Counted from the stretch's first letter, positions 34,500-46,851 are shown. The stretch is DNA of 64,000 nucleotides from Eucommia ulmoides (GCA_016647705.1 CM028333.1:24298243-24362242); one strand, 5' to 3'. Made by a program: numbers and translations. Notes: generated by a model from the letters alone, not told the origin.

Positions 34500-35472
34500 A
34501 AATAAAAAGAACCTCGACTCTTACTCACAGCCATCGTCGGTTGTGATTTTGAATAAGGACCTTCGGAAACATTGGCCACTAAGCTTTTGTTCTCTCAATC
34601 CTTCGTGCCCTCGTTCATTTTCTCCTTGCCTTTCTTACCTGACTTCCGGCCTGATCTGCTATTGTCTCGTGTCAAGTTGTAGTCGGTCAGGCTGTCTATC
34701 ACCGCCACGACAGTTTGCAGGTCCCGTATGCCCTGCCGTCTTAATAATGCTTTCACCCACAGTTGCAAGCCGGAGGTAAAATTGAAGAATTTGTCATCTT
34801 CCGACATATTTTTCACTTCCAACAGTAAGGATGTGAACTCATTCACATACTCACGTACTGAGTCCGTGTCCATGAGTTGCCGCGATTGATCCCGAGCCAC
34901 CTAACTCAAGTTCATCGGTAGGAACTACTCCCTCGATTCCTTTTTCAAATTAGCCTACATTGTTACCCTTGAACGTGTATTGTCTGCCACACGTGTTCAC
35001 CACCATAACTTCGCATCTCCAACCATATATATACTCGACATGGATACTTGTTCATCGTTAGAAACATGAGTAATCTGAAATATTGTTTCATGTCCCAAAT
35101 GAAGTTTTCTAACTCCTTTGCACTCCGCGTGCCAAAAAATGCCGTTGGCTCTGGCACTTTCATCCGTACTGGTCCGTCCCACGATGTGCTCTGCCCAACA
35201 ACGGCCCTCGTTAAAATAATAACTTTTTTCCTCAACGTCTTTGAGATTGTTTTTCAAAATGTTGGCCAGCGCAATCATATTATCCACCAAGGACTTGATC
35301 TTTGCTGATGTATCGGTACAGAATTCTTCAAAAGATATTTAAAGATTTGCAACGTCGACCCTCAGTTCAGCGTTCTGCACAGATAGGTTCACCTCACAGC
35401 CCGTCGGTGGCACACCAACGTAGCCTTTCAATGCTTCCAGTCAACTGCTCACACTCGATGCATGAGTCATCT
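34500..35472 (-). pseudogene. Gag of the nested element
   Basis: Begins MTHASSVSS shortly after the primer site. It continues DNMIALANILKNNLKDVEE, then a frameshift to FGTRSAKELENFIWDMKQYF, MVGDAKLWW and TDSVREYVNEFTSLLLEVKNMS. It ends in a basic tail SGRKSGKKGKEKMNEG. This is a Retrotrans_gag-type protein. Stops occur near the N terminus (for example codon 10) and between the two main blocks. No zinc knuckle could be recognised. Confidence 0.75.
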
Positions 35473-35487
35473 TGATCTAATACCCAC

Positions 35488-36459
35488 TGTCATACGATCG
35501 AATTTTTGCCGCAAAAATTATAATCGAGTGATGGCCTAGTTGCACCGACAATTAGCAGCCCCGTGAATGTCCTGTCATGCAACGAAAATGTATCGACCGT
35601 ATATAAAACACACACGTTCTTGCAACGTTATATAACCGAGTATACATCGAAACACAGTACCAGAAACACACCCACAGAATGGCACAACAACGTTTACAGG
35701 AAAATCCAACCTTATATTATATAACTCAGGTTACAAGGAATCAATTAAAACAGTGGTTTGTAAAATACGTAGGTATCATTCACTCTCCAAAAATAGACCA
35801 AAACATGACTATTTATAGGAGAAAATAGCAGTCGACAGCCCCACTGCCTAGGCAGACAACCGACATCTGTCCCGACACATGTCCAGCCCACATGAGTAGT
35901 TTTCTTGTCTGAAAACTAACCAAAAAAGCCCAGAAACTGACCAGAACTGCATGATAACCACCAATCCATCAGCTCACCACAAGCTTAGCTTCATTCCAGC
36001 ATTTTTGCACCATCCCAACATCCTATGTTGTTGCCATCTCGTCCCATAGTCATGCCGACGTTCACCAACATCTTATCACACCATTTGCATAGCTAGAACG
36101 CATCGTTACGCCCACGTTCTGTCTCGTTGTATCATTGCACCCAACGACATCCCAATGCCATATGTTTTTTCTGCACCAAAATGCATCATCGTTCCCAACA
36201 ATCTGTCATGTCATGCACATCACACCGTCCACAACGTAGCGTTGTGCCTACATTGTACCGTCTTTCCTTGGTATCGCCCAAGGTCCTTGTCATTGCCCAA
36301 CACCCACCGATGTTGTGCCACAATGTTGCTTCCCATCGACGTGCACCAAGTTGACGCCTTCTTTGCCAACAACCCCGTTCGTGCTGCATGCACCGTGTCC
36401 GGTAGCAAAGTGCACCAAATCGGTGTTGTTCGGTCCTCCAACATTATTAGAAGCTAACA
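35488..36459 (-). repeat. 5' LTR of the nested gag-only element
   Basis: 972 bp. Homologous to the other LTR throughout. Confidence 0.87.
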
Positions 36460-36862
36460 ATAGTTTATTATATAAGCAGTCCAATTAAATAGTGATCACA
36501 TTTTGTTTTGGGTTGTGATATCTTTTTTGTGTAGAAGCCCAATTGAGTGGTAAGTGTAGGTTTTGGGTCTCATTGATGCCTGTTATGGGAAGGCTCAATG
36601 AGAAACCCTAATAATAAATACTAGGTTCCCTCTCTAGTCTAGATTAATGGTTTCTTTCTATTGAGAGCCGCCGCAACAGTAAATATAGATCATAGAGAGG
36701 AAGGCCTAGTGTGTAATCCGCTGCGACGATCAATCATTTACAATGTCAGAAATAGATACGCTTTCGGTAACCGTTCTTGAAATTGTTGTGTCCTTTTAAT
36801 CATGTATGATTAAGATCTTTAATTAATTTCCGTATTATTATGATTATGATAATTAATCAACA
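36460..36862 (+). repeat. copia-3 5' LTR, second part
   Basis: Continues the alignment with the 3' LTR from ATAGT to the terminal CA. Confidence 0.9.
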
Positions 36863-37085
36863 TGTAGTATCAAAGCATTGAAGTTGAGATAGCTCATCAT
36901 TTGAAATGGGAAAGATCGAACCGTTTGAGTCTTATTTCAATCAAAAGGTCCATTGTTGAGCATCTCTTTGGAGGAATACCTGAGAGCAATAATGTAAGGA
37001 ATTTCTTGTTGCTGTGGGAAACATATACCAGACATCTGAGGCCGTCAAAGGTAAAGAAACAATAACAATGGGTTCCACTCTATCG
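36863..37085 (+). pseudogene. copia-3 gag remnant
   Basis: Short traces of copia Gag, such as EFLVAVGNIYQTSEAVKGKET, between the primer site and the inverted integrase block. Most of gag is gone. Confidence 0.5.
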
Positions 37086-37090
37086 TTGAG

Positions 37091-37640
37091 CTAAGAGGGA
37101 ATAACATCAGCAACATCCAACCCCAAAAACTTTGCCACTTGAGATTCAGCAACTCTAGTGCCAAGAGTCGTACAATAAAACTTGTATCCTTTTGGGTGAC
37201 TAGGATACCCTATAAAGTAGCATCTAGTAGTTCTAGAATCAGACTTCTTCATAGAAGGATCGTAGATCATCACCTCAGTAGGACAGCCCCCATACTCTAA
37301 AATGATTCAAACTGGATTTTCTGTTCGTCCGCAGTTTAAACGGTGTTTTGGGCACTGACTTGCTAGGAATGCAGTTCAGAATGTAGGTTACTGTTTTGAT
37401 GGCTTCACCTCACAAGTATTCTGGCAAATTCGATCTGCTCATCATGCTCCTCTTCATTTCCATAAAAATGCAGTTGCGCCTTTCTGCCACGCTATTCTAT
37501 TCAAGACTTCTAGGCATAGTATACTAAGCAACAATATCATTATCCTGTAAGTACTTTGCAAAAGGTCCCTTTTATTGTCCGGCATCACCAAGTTCCCATA
37601 ATACTCACCACCTCGATCAGATCTCACAAGTTTCTCGTCA
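37091..37640 (-). pseudogene. Inverted integrase fragment inside copia-3
   Basis: Reads on the minus strand although copia-3 is on the plus strand. Sense order from 37640 downward: EKLVRSDRGGEYYGNLV, AWQKGATAFLWK, then CPTEVMIYDPSMKKSDSRTT and GYPSHPKGYKFYCTTLGTRV. This is the C-terminal half of a copia integrase core. The RT starts immediately after on the other strand. Confidence 0.83.
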
Positions 37641-38590
37641 GTGGTACTTGAAATTTGACAAGATTGTGACGTCTTTTGGTTTTTTAGAAAACAAGTTTGA
37701 TCAGTGGATCTACATGAAAATCAGTGGGAGCAAGTTCATTTTCGTGGTTCTCTACGTCGATGACATCCTGCTTACTAGTAGCGATGTGAATCTCCTGAAT
37801 GATACCAAATTTCTTTTATATGCTGAAGGATCTCAGAGAAGTATATTTTATCCTAGGTATTGAGATTCATCGTGATAGATCTTGAAACCTCCTTAGGGTA
37901 TCTCAAAGAGCCTATATCAATCGTGTGCTTAAAAGTTTCAATATGCAGACATGCAAAGCTAGTGATGTTCTTGTTGTGAACGGAGATAAACTCAGTAATG
38001 AACAATGTCGAAAGAATGATTTGGAAAAGGATGCCATGAAGATTGTTCCTTATGCCAGTGCAATTGGTAATTTGATGTATGCACAAGTATGTATGAGACC
38101 TAATATCGCCTTCATTGTTAATGTTCTTTGTAGATATTTGTCGAATCCTAGGCATGATCATTGAGTTGCTGCAAAGAAAGTAATAAGATATCTACAAAGA
38201 ACGAATGACTTTATACTTGTGTATAGGATGGTTGATAATCTTGAGGTAGTTCGATATTTAGATTCTAATTTTGGTGGTTGTTTAGATGATTACAAATCTA
38301 CTTCATGATACATTTTTGTGCTAGCTGGAGGGGACATTTGATGAAAAAGTATCAAGCAGGGCCTAATTGCATCTTCAACTATGTATGCTGAGTTTGTAGC
38401 TTGTTATAATGCATCATCTCAAGCTATTTAGCTAATAAATCTAATCTCGAAACTGTAAGTTGTTGATTCCATCTCTCAACCCATTATGATTCATTGTGAT
38501 AATAATGCAGTTGTGTTCAACTCCAAGAACAATAAGATTAGTACGGGTTCCAAGCATATGAAAATCAAGTACCTTAAGTCAAAGACTTAG
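37641..38590 (+). pseudogene. copia-3 RT end and RNase H remnant
   Basis: RT: WYLKFDKIVTSFGFLENKFD and VVLYVDDILLTSSDVNLL. Frame breaks follow; then IVPYASAIGNLMYAQVCMRPN, ASSTMYAEFVACYNASSQAI and IHCDNNAVVFNSKNNK. Stops are frequent. The N-terminal RT is missing. Confidence 0.83.
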
Positions 38591-38682
38591 TGAATAAACG
38601 AGATATCTTGATTGAGTATATAAGAACTGAGTCCATGCTAGCTAATTCTCTAACCAAAGATTTAAGGCCCATAATGTTCAAT

Positions 38683-38830
38683 GAACATGTTGTGAATATG
38701 GATGTCATTGAGTCTTTTGATTTTTTGGTTTAGTAGGAACCTTTATAATCCATAGCGTTTAAGGAACATGTTGTGAATATGAGTATTATTGAGTCTTTTG
38801 ATTCTTTGATTTAGTGGGAGCCTTTATAAT
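38683..38830 (+). repeat. 81-bp direct repeat in copia-3 3' region
   Basis: Two imperfect copies starting GAACATGTTGTGAATATG at 38683 and 38764. It lies just after the RNase H end. The following 38831-39593 is AT-rich and noncoding. Confidence 0.8.
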
Positions 38831-39593
38831 TTTCTTTATTTCGATGATTATGTCGTGTAAATATTGATCACTATTGTTATGCGATTTGCAAAATTGAAAT
38901 CTTTTTTATGATCTTCATTATTGCATATTACATTTTATTGCATGTTATATTATTTGAATTGAATATATAATATGATATCTTAAGGTATTGCGAGTCCTAA
39001 GAATTATAATTATATATTTTATTGCATATTATTTTATTTGAATTGAATATACAATATGGTATCTTAAGATTTGTGTCTTAAGAATTACAATTGTATATTT
39101 TTTGTTGTCATAAAATACTATTTTGAGATCTTATGGTGAATTGTTAGTGACATATGACTTGTTAAAGTCAAACAATTTCATTTTATTGAGAAATTACAGC
39201 AATTTTATTTTGTTGAGAAATTACAACAATTTCATTTTGTTAAGAAATTGTAATGAGCATCGATAAAAAAAAATGCATACAAATAATGATCACATGTTGG
39301 TATTAGTTTCTTACTGCACTACTGGGCTTACGATCCATGTCGATATGATTATAAGTATTTGGGATTATGAAGGATTTTATGTTAGTTGAGATTAACATAT
39401 AGATTATCATAATTTAATATTAAGATCATGTTGGACCGGATAAGTTTATCAAAATGACACTTATAGACTATCATTTCTTTAAAAGGTGTGGGAACACAAA
39501 ATAACTTTTTTTTGTTATTAACTCGATAGTCTTGTTTTCAAAATTAAATTTATAAATACTTAAAAATTAATTAATATTGCCCAAGTGGGAGAA

Positions 39594-40064
39594 TGTTGAT
39601 TTTTTTTTTATTAAATATAGGATAACATTAATTAAATTAATTATTTTATAAAAAATGAGCAAATGGATAGTCTATTATATAAGCAGTCTAATTAAATAGT
39701 GATCACATTTTGTTTTGGGCTGTGACATCTTTTTTGTGTAGAAGCTCAGTTGAGTGGCAAGGGTAGGTTTTGGGCCTCATTAAAACCCGTTATGGGAGGG
39801 CCTACTGAGAAACCCTAATTATAAATATTAGGTCCCCTCTCTAGTCTAGATTAAGGGTTTCTTCCTATTGAGAGCTGCCACAACAATAAATCTAGATCAT
39901 AGAGAGGAAGGTCTAGTGTGTAATCTGCTGCGACGATCAATCATCTGCAATGGTTGAAAGTACGCTTTCGGTAACCGTTCTTAAAATTGTTGTCCTTTTA
40001 TTCATGTATGATTAAGATCTTTAATTAATTTTCGTATTATTATGATTATGAGAAAAAATTAACA
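39594..40064 (+). repeat. copia-3 3' LTR
   Basis: 471 bp, TGTTGATTT to TTAACA. Intact, and so defines the uninterrupted LTR. Confidence 0.92.
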
Positions 40065-40069
40065 TTGAC

Positions 40070-40202
40070 GACCAAGATCACGGTCATGGCCCAGATCTCG
40101 GCCATCATGGCCCAGATTTGGCCAAATCTGATCCTGATCTAGCCGAAGACAGCCAGAATAGGGTCTATAGCCAAGATCTGGCCTGCACGCCAGATCTTAT
40201 TG

Positions 40203-40250
<48 letters not shown>

Positions 40251-40700
40251 ATTTATATTTTTTTTTGTATATGGTATTTTTGGGGGGTTATTTTGCAGAT
40301 TTTTTTTCTATGTTAAAATAAAAATTTTATACTTTTTTTTTTAAAAAAAGATCATGTTTTTAATTTTATAGTTTTGATATTTGTTGTTGATTAGTTATTC
40401 TGGTAGTTGCAGTAGTGATAGTTTTAATATTTGTTATTTGTGGCAGTGGTGATAAGAATATTAGCTATGATGGTGGTGATAGTGAATATTGACTATAAGG
40501 GTGTTCACGGTGAATATTTAATATGACAGTGGCGGTAGTTTAATGTCGGTGGCGGTGGTGGCTATAGTAAATGTTCGATGTGGTGGTGTTGGTGGTGTTG
40601 GCGGTAATAGTAAATATTCGTTGTGGTGACAAATATTTACTGTAGTGGTGGTAGTGGTTAACAAATATTTATTGTGGTGGTGGTGGTTATAGGAATACCT
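40070..40700. other. Low-complexity interval
   Basis: (TA)n at 40208-40242 and a long GGTGGT-rich stretch at about 40440-40690. No gene seen. Confidence 0.8.
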
Positions 40701-40708
40701 ACTGTGTT

Positions 40709-41509
40709 TAGGGGTGGGCAGCGGACGATTTGGGCGAAAATCGTGGACCAAACCAATTCTAAGCGGGTTAGACTAGTTTGGACCATGGGCCGCCCAAAGG
40801 TGTGCGAGTTGGGGGGATTGGAGTGTGCGAGTTGGCTTGTTCAAATCGTGGGTTGCTCAATAGTTTGCGGGTTGGGCCTATTTTCGGGCTGGGCTAACTA
40901 GAACCGTGAATGCCAAGAATTTTTGGGCCTTAAAATATAATAAGTATTGACCAAAATTTAAGGCTTTGAAACGCAAAGATCAGTATGAGATTAGAGAAGT
41001 TGACATGTGAATTCTCTTTTTCTTTCTCAATATGTACCTATCTTCTATCCAAATGTAAATAATATAATTCTCCATCTCATATATAACATCCTTTGCAAAT
41101 ACTAAACACTAGCTTGATGGAGCCATAAATAAAAACAACCATCTATCTCTTAATCTATATGCCAAAATAATAGTAAGAATGGCAAAATGGGGCAGAAAGG
41201 CAATGTATGAAGTCACAAACAGACGCACCAATTTAGATAGTTTAGACAATTAGGCATAAGTCTACTATGATGTGAACACAACCAAATGAATTCACTGAAC
41301 TATAGAGAGTAAAAAAGGACGTTTGTAAGCCCAAAACTTGACTTCTCGTTAGGGCTGGTTGAACCCATAAGAAAAAAGGGTCAAACCATAAACCGCCCAT
41401 GCATGTGCGGGTTTTAGGGATTAACACCCGCGCAATGCCCGAGTGAGTGTTGGGCGGTTTTTTTGCGGTGCAGGTTTGGCGGGTTGTCCCAATTCGTTGC
41501 ATACCCATA
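40709..41509. mobile_element. Non-autonomous hAT element, 801 bp
   Basis: Ends TAGGGGTGGGCA and, reversed, TATGGGTATGCA. A perfect 8-bp target duplication ACTGTGTT lies at 40701-40708 and 41510-41517, the hAT length. No transposase is encoded. Confidence 0.8.
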
Positions 41510-41610
41510 ACTGTGTTTATGGCAGAATATTCAATATTTTTGTGATGATTAATATTTATAATTAAAAAATTAATTGAGGGGTATTTTTGACAAAAAATAA
41601 TATATTTTTT

Positions 41611-43648
41611 CTCACACCCCACCCCGGACACCCTTCCTCTTGGGGCCGATGTGACACCAACATGACCTTACTAGGAGTAACAAACCACTAAAGACAACAA
41701 CATACACGCATAAATACACAGTCACAAAAAAATCAACCATATATATATATATACACACACACACACATATACATTCTATTCGGGGACACTTCTGTCCCTA
41801 CAAAAATTTCTTAATAACATCCCAGATATAAAACCCAAAACCTCTCATTTGATTCACCTTGAGTAATACCTTCAAAATACTCCCTCTCTATTGTACTTCT
41901 GGACTTGACCTATTGCCAGTAGAGGACGGACACTTAGCTAAAGCACCTGCGAGTGTACTGCCTTCTTAATTTATTTATTTTTTTACAATAATAATTCGTT
42001 CTACAACATCTAAATGGATCAAGGGTAAGTATATAAATAAACATCACATATCTAATAAGAAATTACCATCATATGAGTAATAACCATAATATAAGCCATA
42101 AAAATAAATCCAAATATATGTACGAAATCCGTTCAGTATAAAATTACGATATAATCACTAATATGACGAAACACCACACCACTTTCTCTCTCCCTTTAGC
42201 TAGCCATAGTGATCGTTTTAACCTTACAATCGGGAGTTGCAACGGTACCGTACCATCCGTAGGATATGCCTTCCTACGAATACCCATCACTCCGCCAAAG
42301 CGGATAATCACTGCGTAGTATAAATGTCTAACATCACTCTGCCGAAACAGATAAACATCACTCCGCCAAAGCGGATAAATACTATGGCATTGTCAAATCA
42401 ATAACAACATCATCAAAACACAACTCAATAATATCGTATAATCAATATCGTCAAATCACCACATCAACCTCTCTTTCCCAAAACCGACTTGATCCATATC
42501 GTCTATAAAATTGGCTCATTTTAAGTAACTCATATCTCATCATATATATATAATGAAATAGTTTGGCAAAAAGACAGTACACTCACCTGAAAGTCCGATC
42601 TCAAAAACTTTACCACTTCTCCGCTACCGTTCTTCTGGAATTTGTGAACCTATTCTGACAAGGCCTAAAATAATATTATAGAGAAAATAACCTAATCGTG
42701 CAATGCAATCCCTACATTCATTAATTTCCCATTCCCCACATTTTGTTATATAACAATGTTATTTGGCTAGTTTAGCGTCGTTAAAATTTACGATTTAAAC
42801 TTAATTCATATAAACGATCTCATCATTTATTATCTTCATTTTGATATTTTAAGGTTAGAAAACTAAATTTAGAATTCATAAAAATAAATTAGAAAGGTTA
42901 CCCGTTCTGAACCGATCGTAGATTTTTCCAAAATTTTATGTATTTTTGATTCTGCTCCCCACCGCCTAAGCGACAACACACCGCCTAGGCAAACTAGCTT
43001 CTTCCCTTCTCAGTAATCCTACTGATGGTTCACCGCCTAAGAGAACACAAGATTTCCTTTCTCACTGATCTTTTACCGCCTAAGCGAACTTCCTTCGCCT
43101 AGGCGAAACACCCTTCGTCCCCGAACTTCTTCTCCTGTGATAGAACAACCCTTCTTTTCTCTTCTTTGCGTCACCAGCTCCAACCACCAATCTCACCACC
43201 CAACTCCCACAATCAACCCCACCAACACAACCACTCAAACTACCAACTTCACCCCCTTCAAACCCAACCAAAACACACACCAAAACCTCTACCCACACCA
43301 CCGATTGCACTCTAAACAGCTAAATAGAGCACACACACTTCACACGCACACACCGGCTTTCAAATTAACCAAAAGAACAACACACTCACCTGTTTCAACC
43401 ACCAAGACGACCAATAACCCTTTGAAACACCCTGAACCATCACCGGTGATCTCCGGCAGCTTCTCCGACGGCTTCTCCTCCTCCAGTCCTCTTTTTCTCT
43501 CTCTCTTTTTTTTTTTTCTAGAAAATTTGAAATCCTTGATCACTATGCATACATCTATATATATATATAAAATTTGTGGAGCTCACATGTGCCACGTTGC
43601 CACTTCTCCCATTCCTTCCGTCCGATCACAATAACACACACGCACACA

Positions 43649-43722
<74 letters not shown>

Positions 43723-43914
43723 CTTTGGTTAATTTACTCATTCCTCCCCCCTAAATTTCTAACTTTCTCTCCTTAGTATATTTAGCTTTTATAAATTTCA
43801 AAAAAATTACAATTGGACCCTTAAACCTTTAATTGAAATTTAAATTTACCCAATTTTTCTCAATTATTCTAAAATGCAGCTAAATGACATAAAAGCATGA
43901 ATCGGGGTCTTACA
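41611..43914 (-). repeat. Candidate solo LTR, 2.3 kb
   Basis: The minus-strand start TGTAAGACCCCGATTC is typical of long gypsy LTRs. The other end reads GGTGTGAG, slightly off the usual CA. TTTTT flanks both ends (41606-41610, 43915-43919), which is weak because it is low complexity. No internal retroelement sequence is attached. It contains a (TA)n array and repeated ACCGCCTAAGCG-like motifs at 42960-43110. Confidence 0.55.
43652..43719. repeat. (TA)34 microsatellite
   Basis: 68 bases of perfect TA, inside the candidate solo LTR. Confidence 0.95.
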
Positions 43915-44009
43915 TTTTTAAAATTGATATTTTCATAAAATAAAATAAAAAAAAGTTAGGGGGGATATACTTGAGAAGTAACGGGCTTTTGGGGCCCAAA
44001 AAAATCATC

Positions 44010-46030
44010 TTTATTTTTAATGGACAAATAATTAAGCGCTCTAATTCTCTTTTATTTATTTTTTAAGCCTCACTTTTTTATTTTTAATTCAAAATGGCCC
44101 AAGTTCCATCACGCTATTTTTTTCTTTCTTTATTATTTTTTTTATGTTTTGTGATCTACATAATAAAATAGGAAATAGTATATTTTCAAAAGATACTTCA
44201 AAGATACATTACTAGTGTTGGGTTTAGGTTTCCTCCGTTGTGGAGATGGCCCAACATTTTGGTTGGTTAGGCCCATGAAAAATACCAAAGGGTAATTTAG
44301 TCTTTTCACGTTTGATCCTAATTTAAACCCTAATGTTTCTGATTTTTTTGGTTAGAGTTTGTGTGGGGGAAAGTGAAAAATGACAAGAGAGAGGAAGAGT
44401 TGCTCAACCCAAACCCTAGTTGCGTAGTTCGGATCAAGCACGATTGGAGGTCAATCCGCCATCTGATTTAGCTAAAATTTGGACAACATGTTTGCGACTC
44501 ATAGTTATACAATCTGAATTGTGGAGATCATTTTCTGAGCTCTCTATGCAGTGTTGTCTGCCGGACTATTTTTGGATATTTTGGAACCTCTTTTGGTGAA
44601 ATCTCTTCATTTATCTCTTGTAGATGTTGTTCCATTGCCAAAATAATTTGATCTTGAAGTATTGTAGTTGTATACCTCTAGGTGCAACTAGAGAGAACTT
44701 GTATTCCCATTTATTTGTGATAATAGAGATTTCGGGTGAACTTCGGTCCCGAGATTTTTACTCCCTGACTTGGGGAGGTTTTTTACGTTAAAAATCGCTT
44801 ATCTTAGTGTGATTGTGATTGTGGTGTATTGATCCAAGTATCTCTCTAATTTAATTCCTACTAGACTCACACAATCAAAGGATAATTAATTTTCATTGCA
44901 CATTCTTATTTGATAAGTTTTTCGAGTAAGTTGTTTTATCCCATCAATTAGCAATTAGATTTAAAACTATAAAATCATTCTATTGTATATTTTTAGAGAT
45001 ATTTTCGAAACATATATTTAAGAGACATTTCCAAAACATATGAGTCTCATAATTCTCATAGACAAGTATCAAAATCCTCATATTTTCTCTTATTTATTTT
45101 CAAGTCCCTCTTCTTATTTTTTAATCCAAAACATCCAAATTTCAGCAAAATTATATTTTTTTTCTCTTTATTTTGTAATTAATTAGTCATTAAATTTAAA
45201 ATTAAATGGTAAAGATCAAGGTTGAATTTGAAAAGAAGAAAAATAGATTCCCAACCAAATAAAAATAGAGTGGCGTCCTCCTTTGCTATCTCTCGATCTT
45301 TATCGAACAAGTATTCAAACCTTCTCATTCTCTCTTATTTATTTTTACAACTTTTTTTTTTCTTTCCTATTTTTCCATTTTATTAAAATAAAAAAAAACG
45401 TATTATTGGAGAATTTTTTTGATTATCGTTGTAATAAGTCACTTATATTTTTTTATTCATAGTTTTTATTTTTTTATTTTTTAGCCTTTAAGTTAATATT
45501 AACGGATTGTTTGACTTTTCAGTTAGTATCAACTAAATATTAAATTCATGTGGTTTTATCAGATAGGACTAAAAAGTAAGTTGAAAATGATTAAAAAATA
45601 AATTGCTCAAACATAAAAGAAGAAAATAAGTGAAAATTTAGATAGAAGACATTATAATAGGATTACCAATATTGTCTAAATTTTTGTTTGGCGAATAAAA
45701 TAAGGTATCTATGTTGTACTTAACTTTTGAACACTTATTGGTATTTGTTGGTTTATAATTTTTTTTTAACAAACTACAAAATAATTTATGCATAGTGATT
45801 AATTTTCTTTGTTGTAAGTGGCAAAAAAATTATTATATATTTATATAATAAAATATGAAAATGTATAGATTCAAACTATATTCTAAAAAGTTAGTTTTGT
45901 ATCAAGGCTTAGTTAAATGTTAAAGTTGATCTTTTTGTTTCATTGCCTAATTATTAAAGTTTTTTTTTAAAAAAATTTAGAATATATTTTTTAGTCCTTA
46001 CCTTCATGCACCGGTTATATGCTAGAAAAT
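44010..46030 (+). repeat. AT-rich duplicated block, copy 1
   Basis: Diverged direct duplicate of about 48900-50060. It contains three sub-units that start with a (G)AACAAGTATT/GGACAAxTA-like motif followed by TCTCTTATTTATTTTT, at about 44017, 45057 and 45301. Interrupted by the solo LTR at 44216. No coding signal. Confidence 0.7.
44216..44946 (+). repeat. Copia-type solo LTR, 731 bp
   Basis: TGTTGGG to CCCATCA, flanked by ACTAG (44211-44215) and ATTAG (44947-44951). The duplicated block at 49096 has the uninterrupted sequence CATTACTAGCAATTAG, so it is the empty site. No internal domains remain. Confidence 0.85.
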
Positions 46031-46851
46031 AAGGAACAAAATTAGGGGCGGTTACCACTCAATCCGAAATGGGTATTGCAACTACCAATCAAACCCATAT
46101 TGTTTTTTAAACAATCAATCCTATTGCCATTTTGCAAACTAATTTACTCTTATTAATGAATCGTTACCTTCTATATGCACATGTCACCCTAAAAACGCAG
46201 AACAAGTATAGTAATAAACTACCAATGAAACTGAAAACGAAACCTACAATTTCTCTTAATTGTGATTGTTGTTCAATGATTTTTTTACACCATAATGATT
46301 TATAAATCATGATTTTCAAAATGAGATATTAATTTTTGTTTGAATTCTGGATTAAGATGCACGTGAATGTTATATATAACATTACTACAATCTGTGTGTT
46401 CATTTGAGTGTTGAATATAACATCCAATGCATTAGAAACTGCCATCCTAATGTATATACACTAAACAACAAACATATATCAATTTGTAATGTCTAAATAT
46501 AACATCAATTTATATTAATAATAGCACAAATAATATGAACGTATTGAATGTAACATGACTTATTGATAAAGGTAATTTGGATATTGCATATAACACTCAC
46601 ATGTGTTGTGGTAATGTATAAGACCATGTTAAACGTAACACGAATGTAAAAACTGAAATTTCTGAAGGTATCATGTTGAATGTAACACGACTCTGAAAAC
46701 TAATAAAAAAATAGTGGACTTAATATCATTTTGACAATCTTATTTAGACGAATTTGAATATATAATTAGATTGTGACAAAAATGTGTGCAATAAAAGTTA
46801 TTTTAATTTTAATAAAATGATTTTGTTGTGGAAACCGTTACATATGGGAAC
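46031..46851. other. AT-rich interval
   Basis: No gene, repeat end or RNA recognised. Confidence 0.6.

Larger units (their letters stand above)
33056..36459 (-). mobile_element. Gag-only LTR element nested in the copia-3 5' LTR
   Basis: LTRs of 966 bp (33056-34021) and 972 bp (35488-36459) start TGTTAG in sense. The purine tract GGTGGGGATAGAT precedes the 3' LTR. A primer-like GGTATTAGATC follows the 5' LTR. The flanking GTAGT/ATAGT is a target duplication with one mismatch. The copia-3 3' LTR shows the intact target at the same spot. Only gag is present in the 1.47-kb interior; no pol was found on either strand. It is non-autonomous. Confidence 0.87.
32979..40064 (+). mobile_element. Ty1/copia element copia-3, split by a nested LTR element
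   Basis: A perfect target duplication TTGAC lies at 32974-32978 and 40065-40069. The 5' LTR is in two parts (32979-33055 and 36460-36862) because another LTR element inserted into it. The intact 3' LTR is 39594-40064. The primer site TAGTATCAAAGC follows the 5' LTR, and AAGTGGGAGAA precedes the 3' LTR. The RT and RNase H are of the Tnt1/SIRE-like copia type. Internal sequence is heavily decayed. Confidence 0.92.

Noticed and set aside
43137-43634. 165-codon Thr/His-rich plus-strand frame
   Set aside because: Low-complexity ACC/CAC-rich sequence inside the candidate solo LTR, with no domain.
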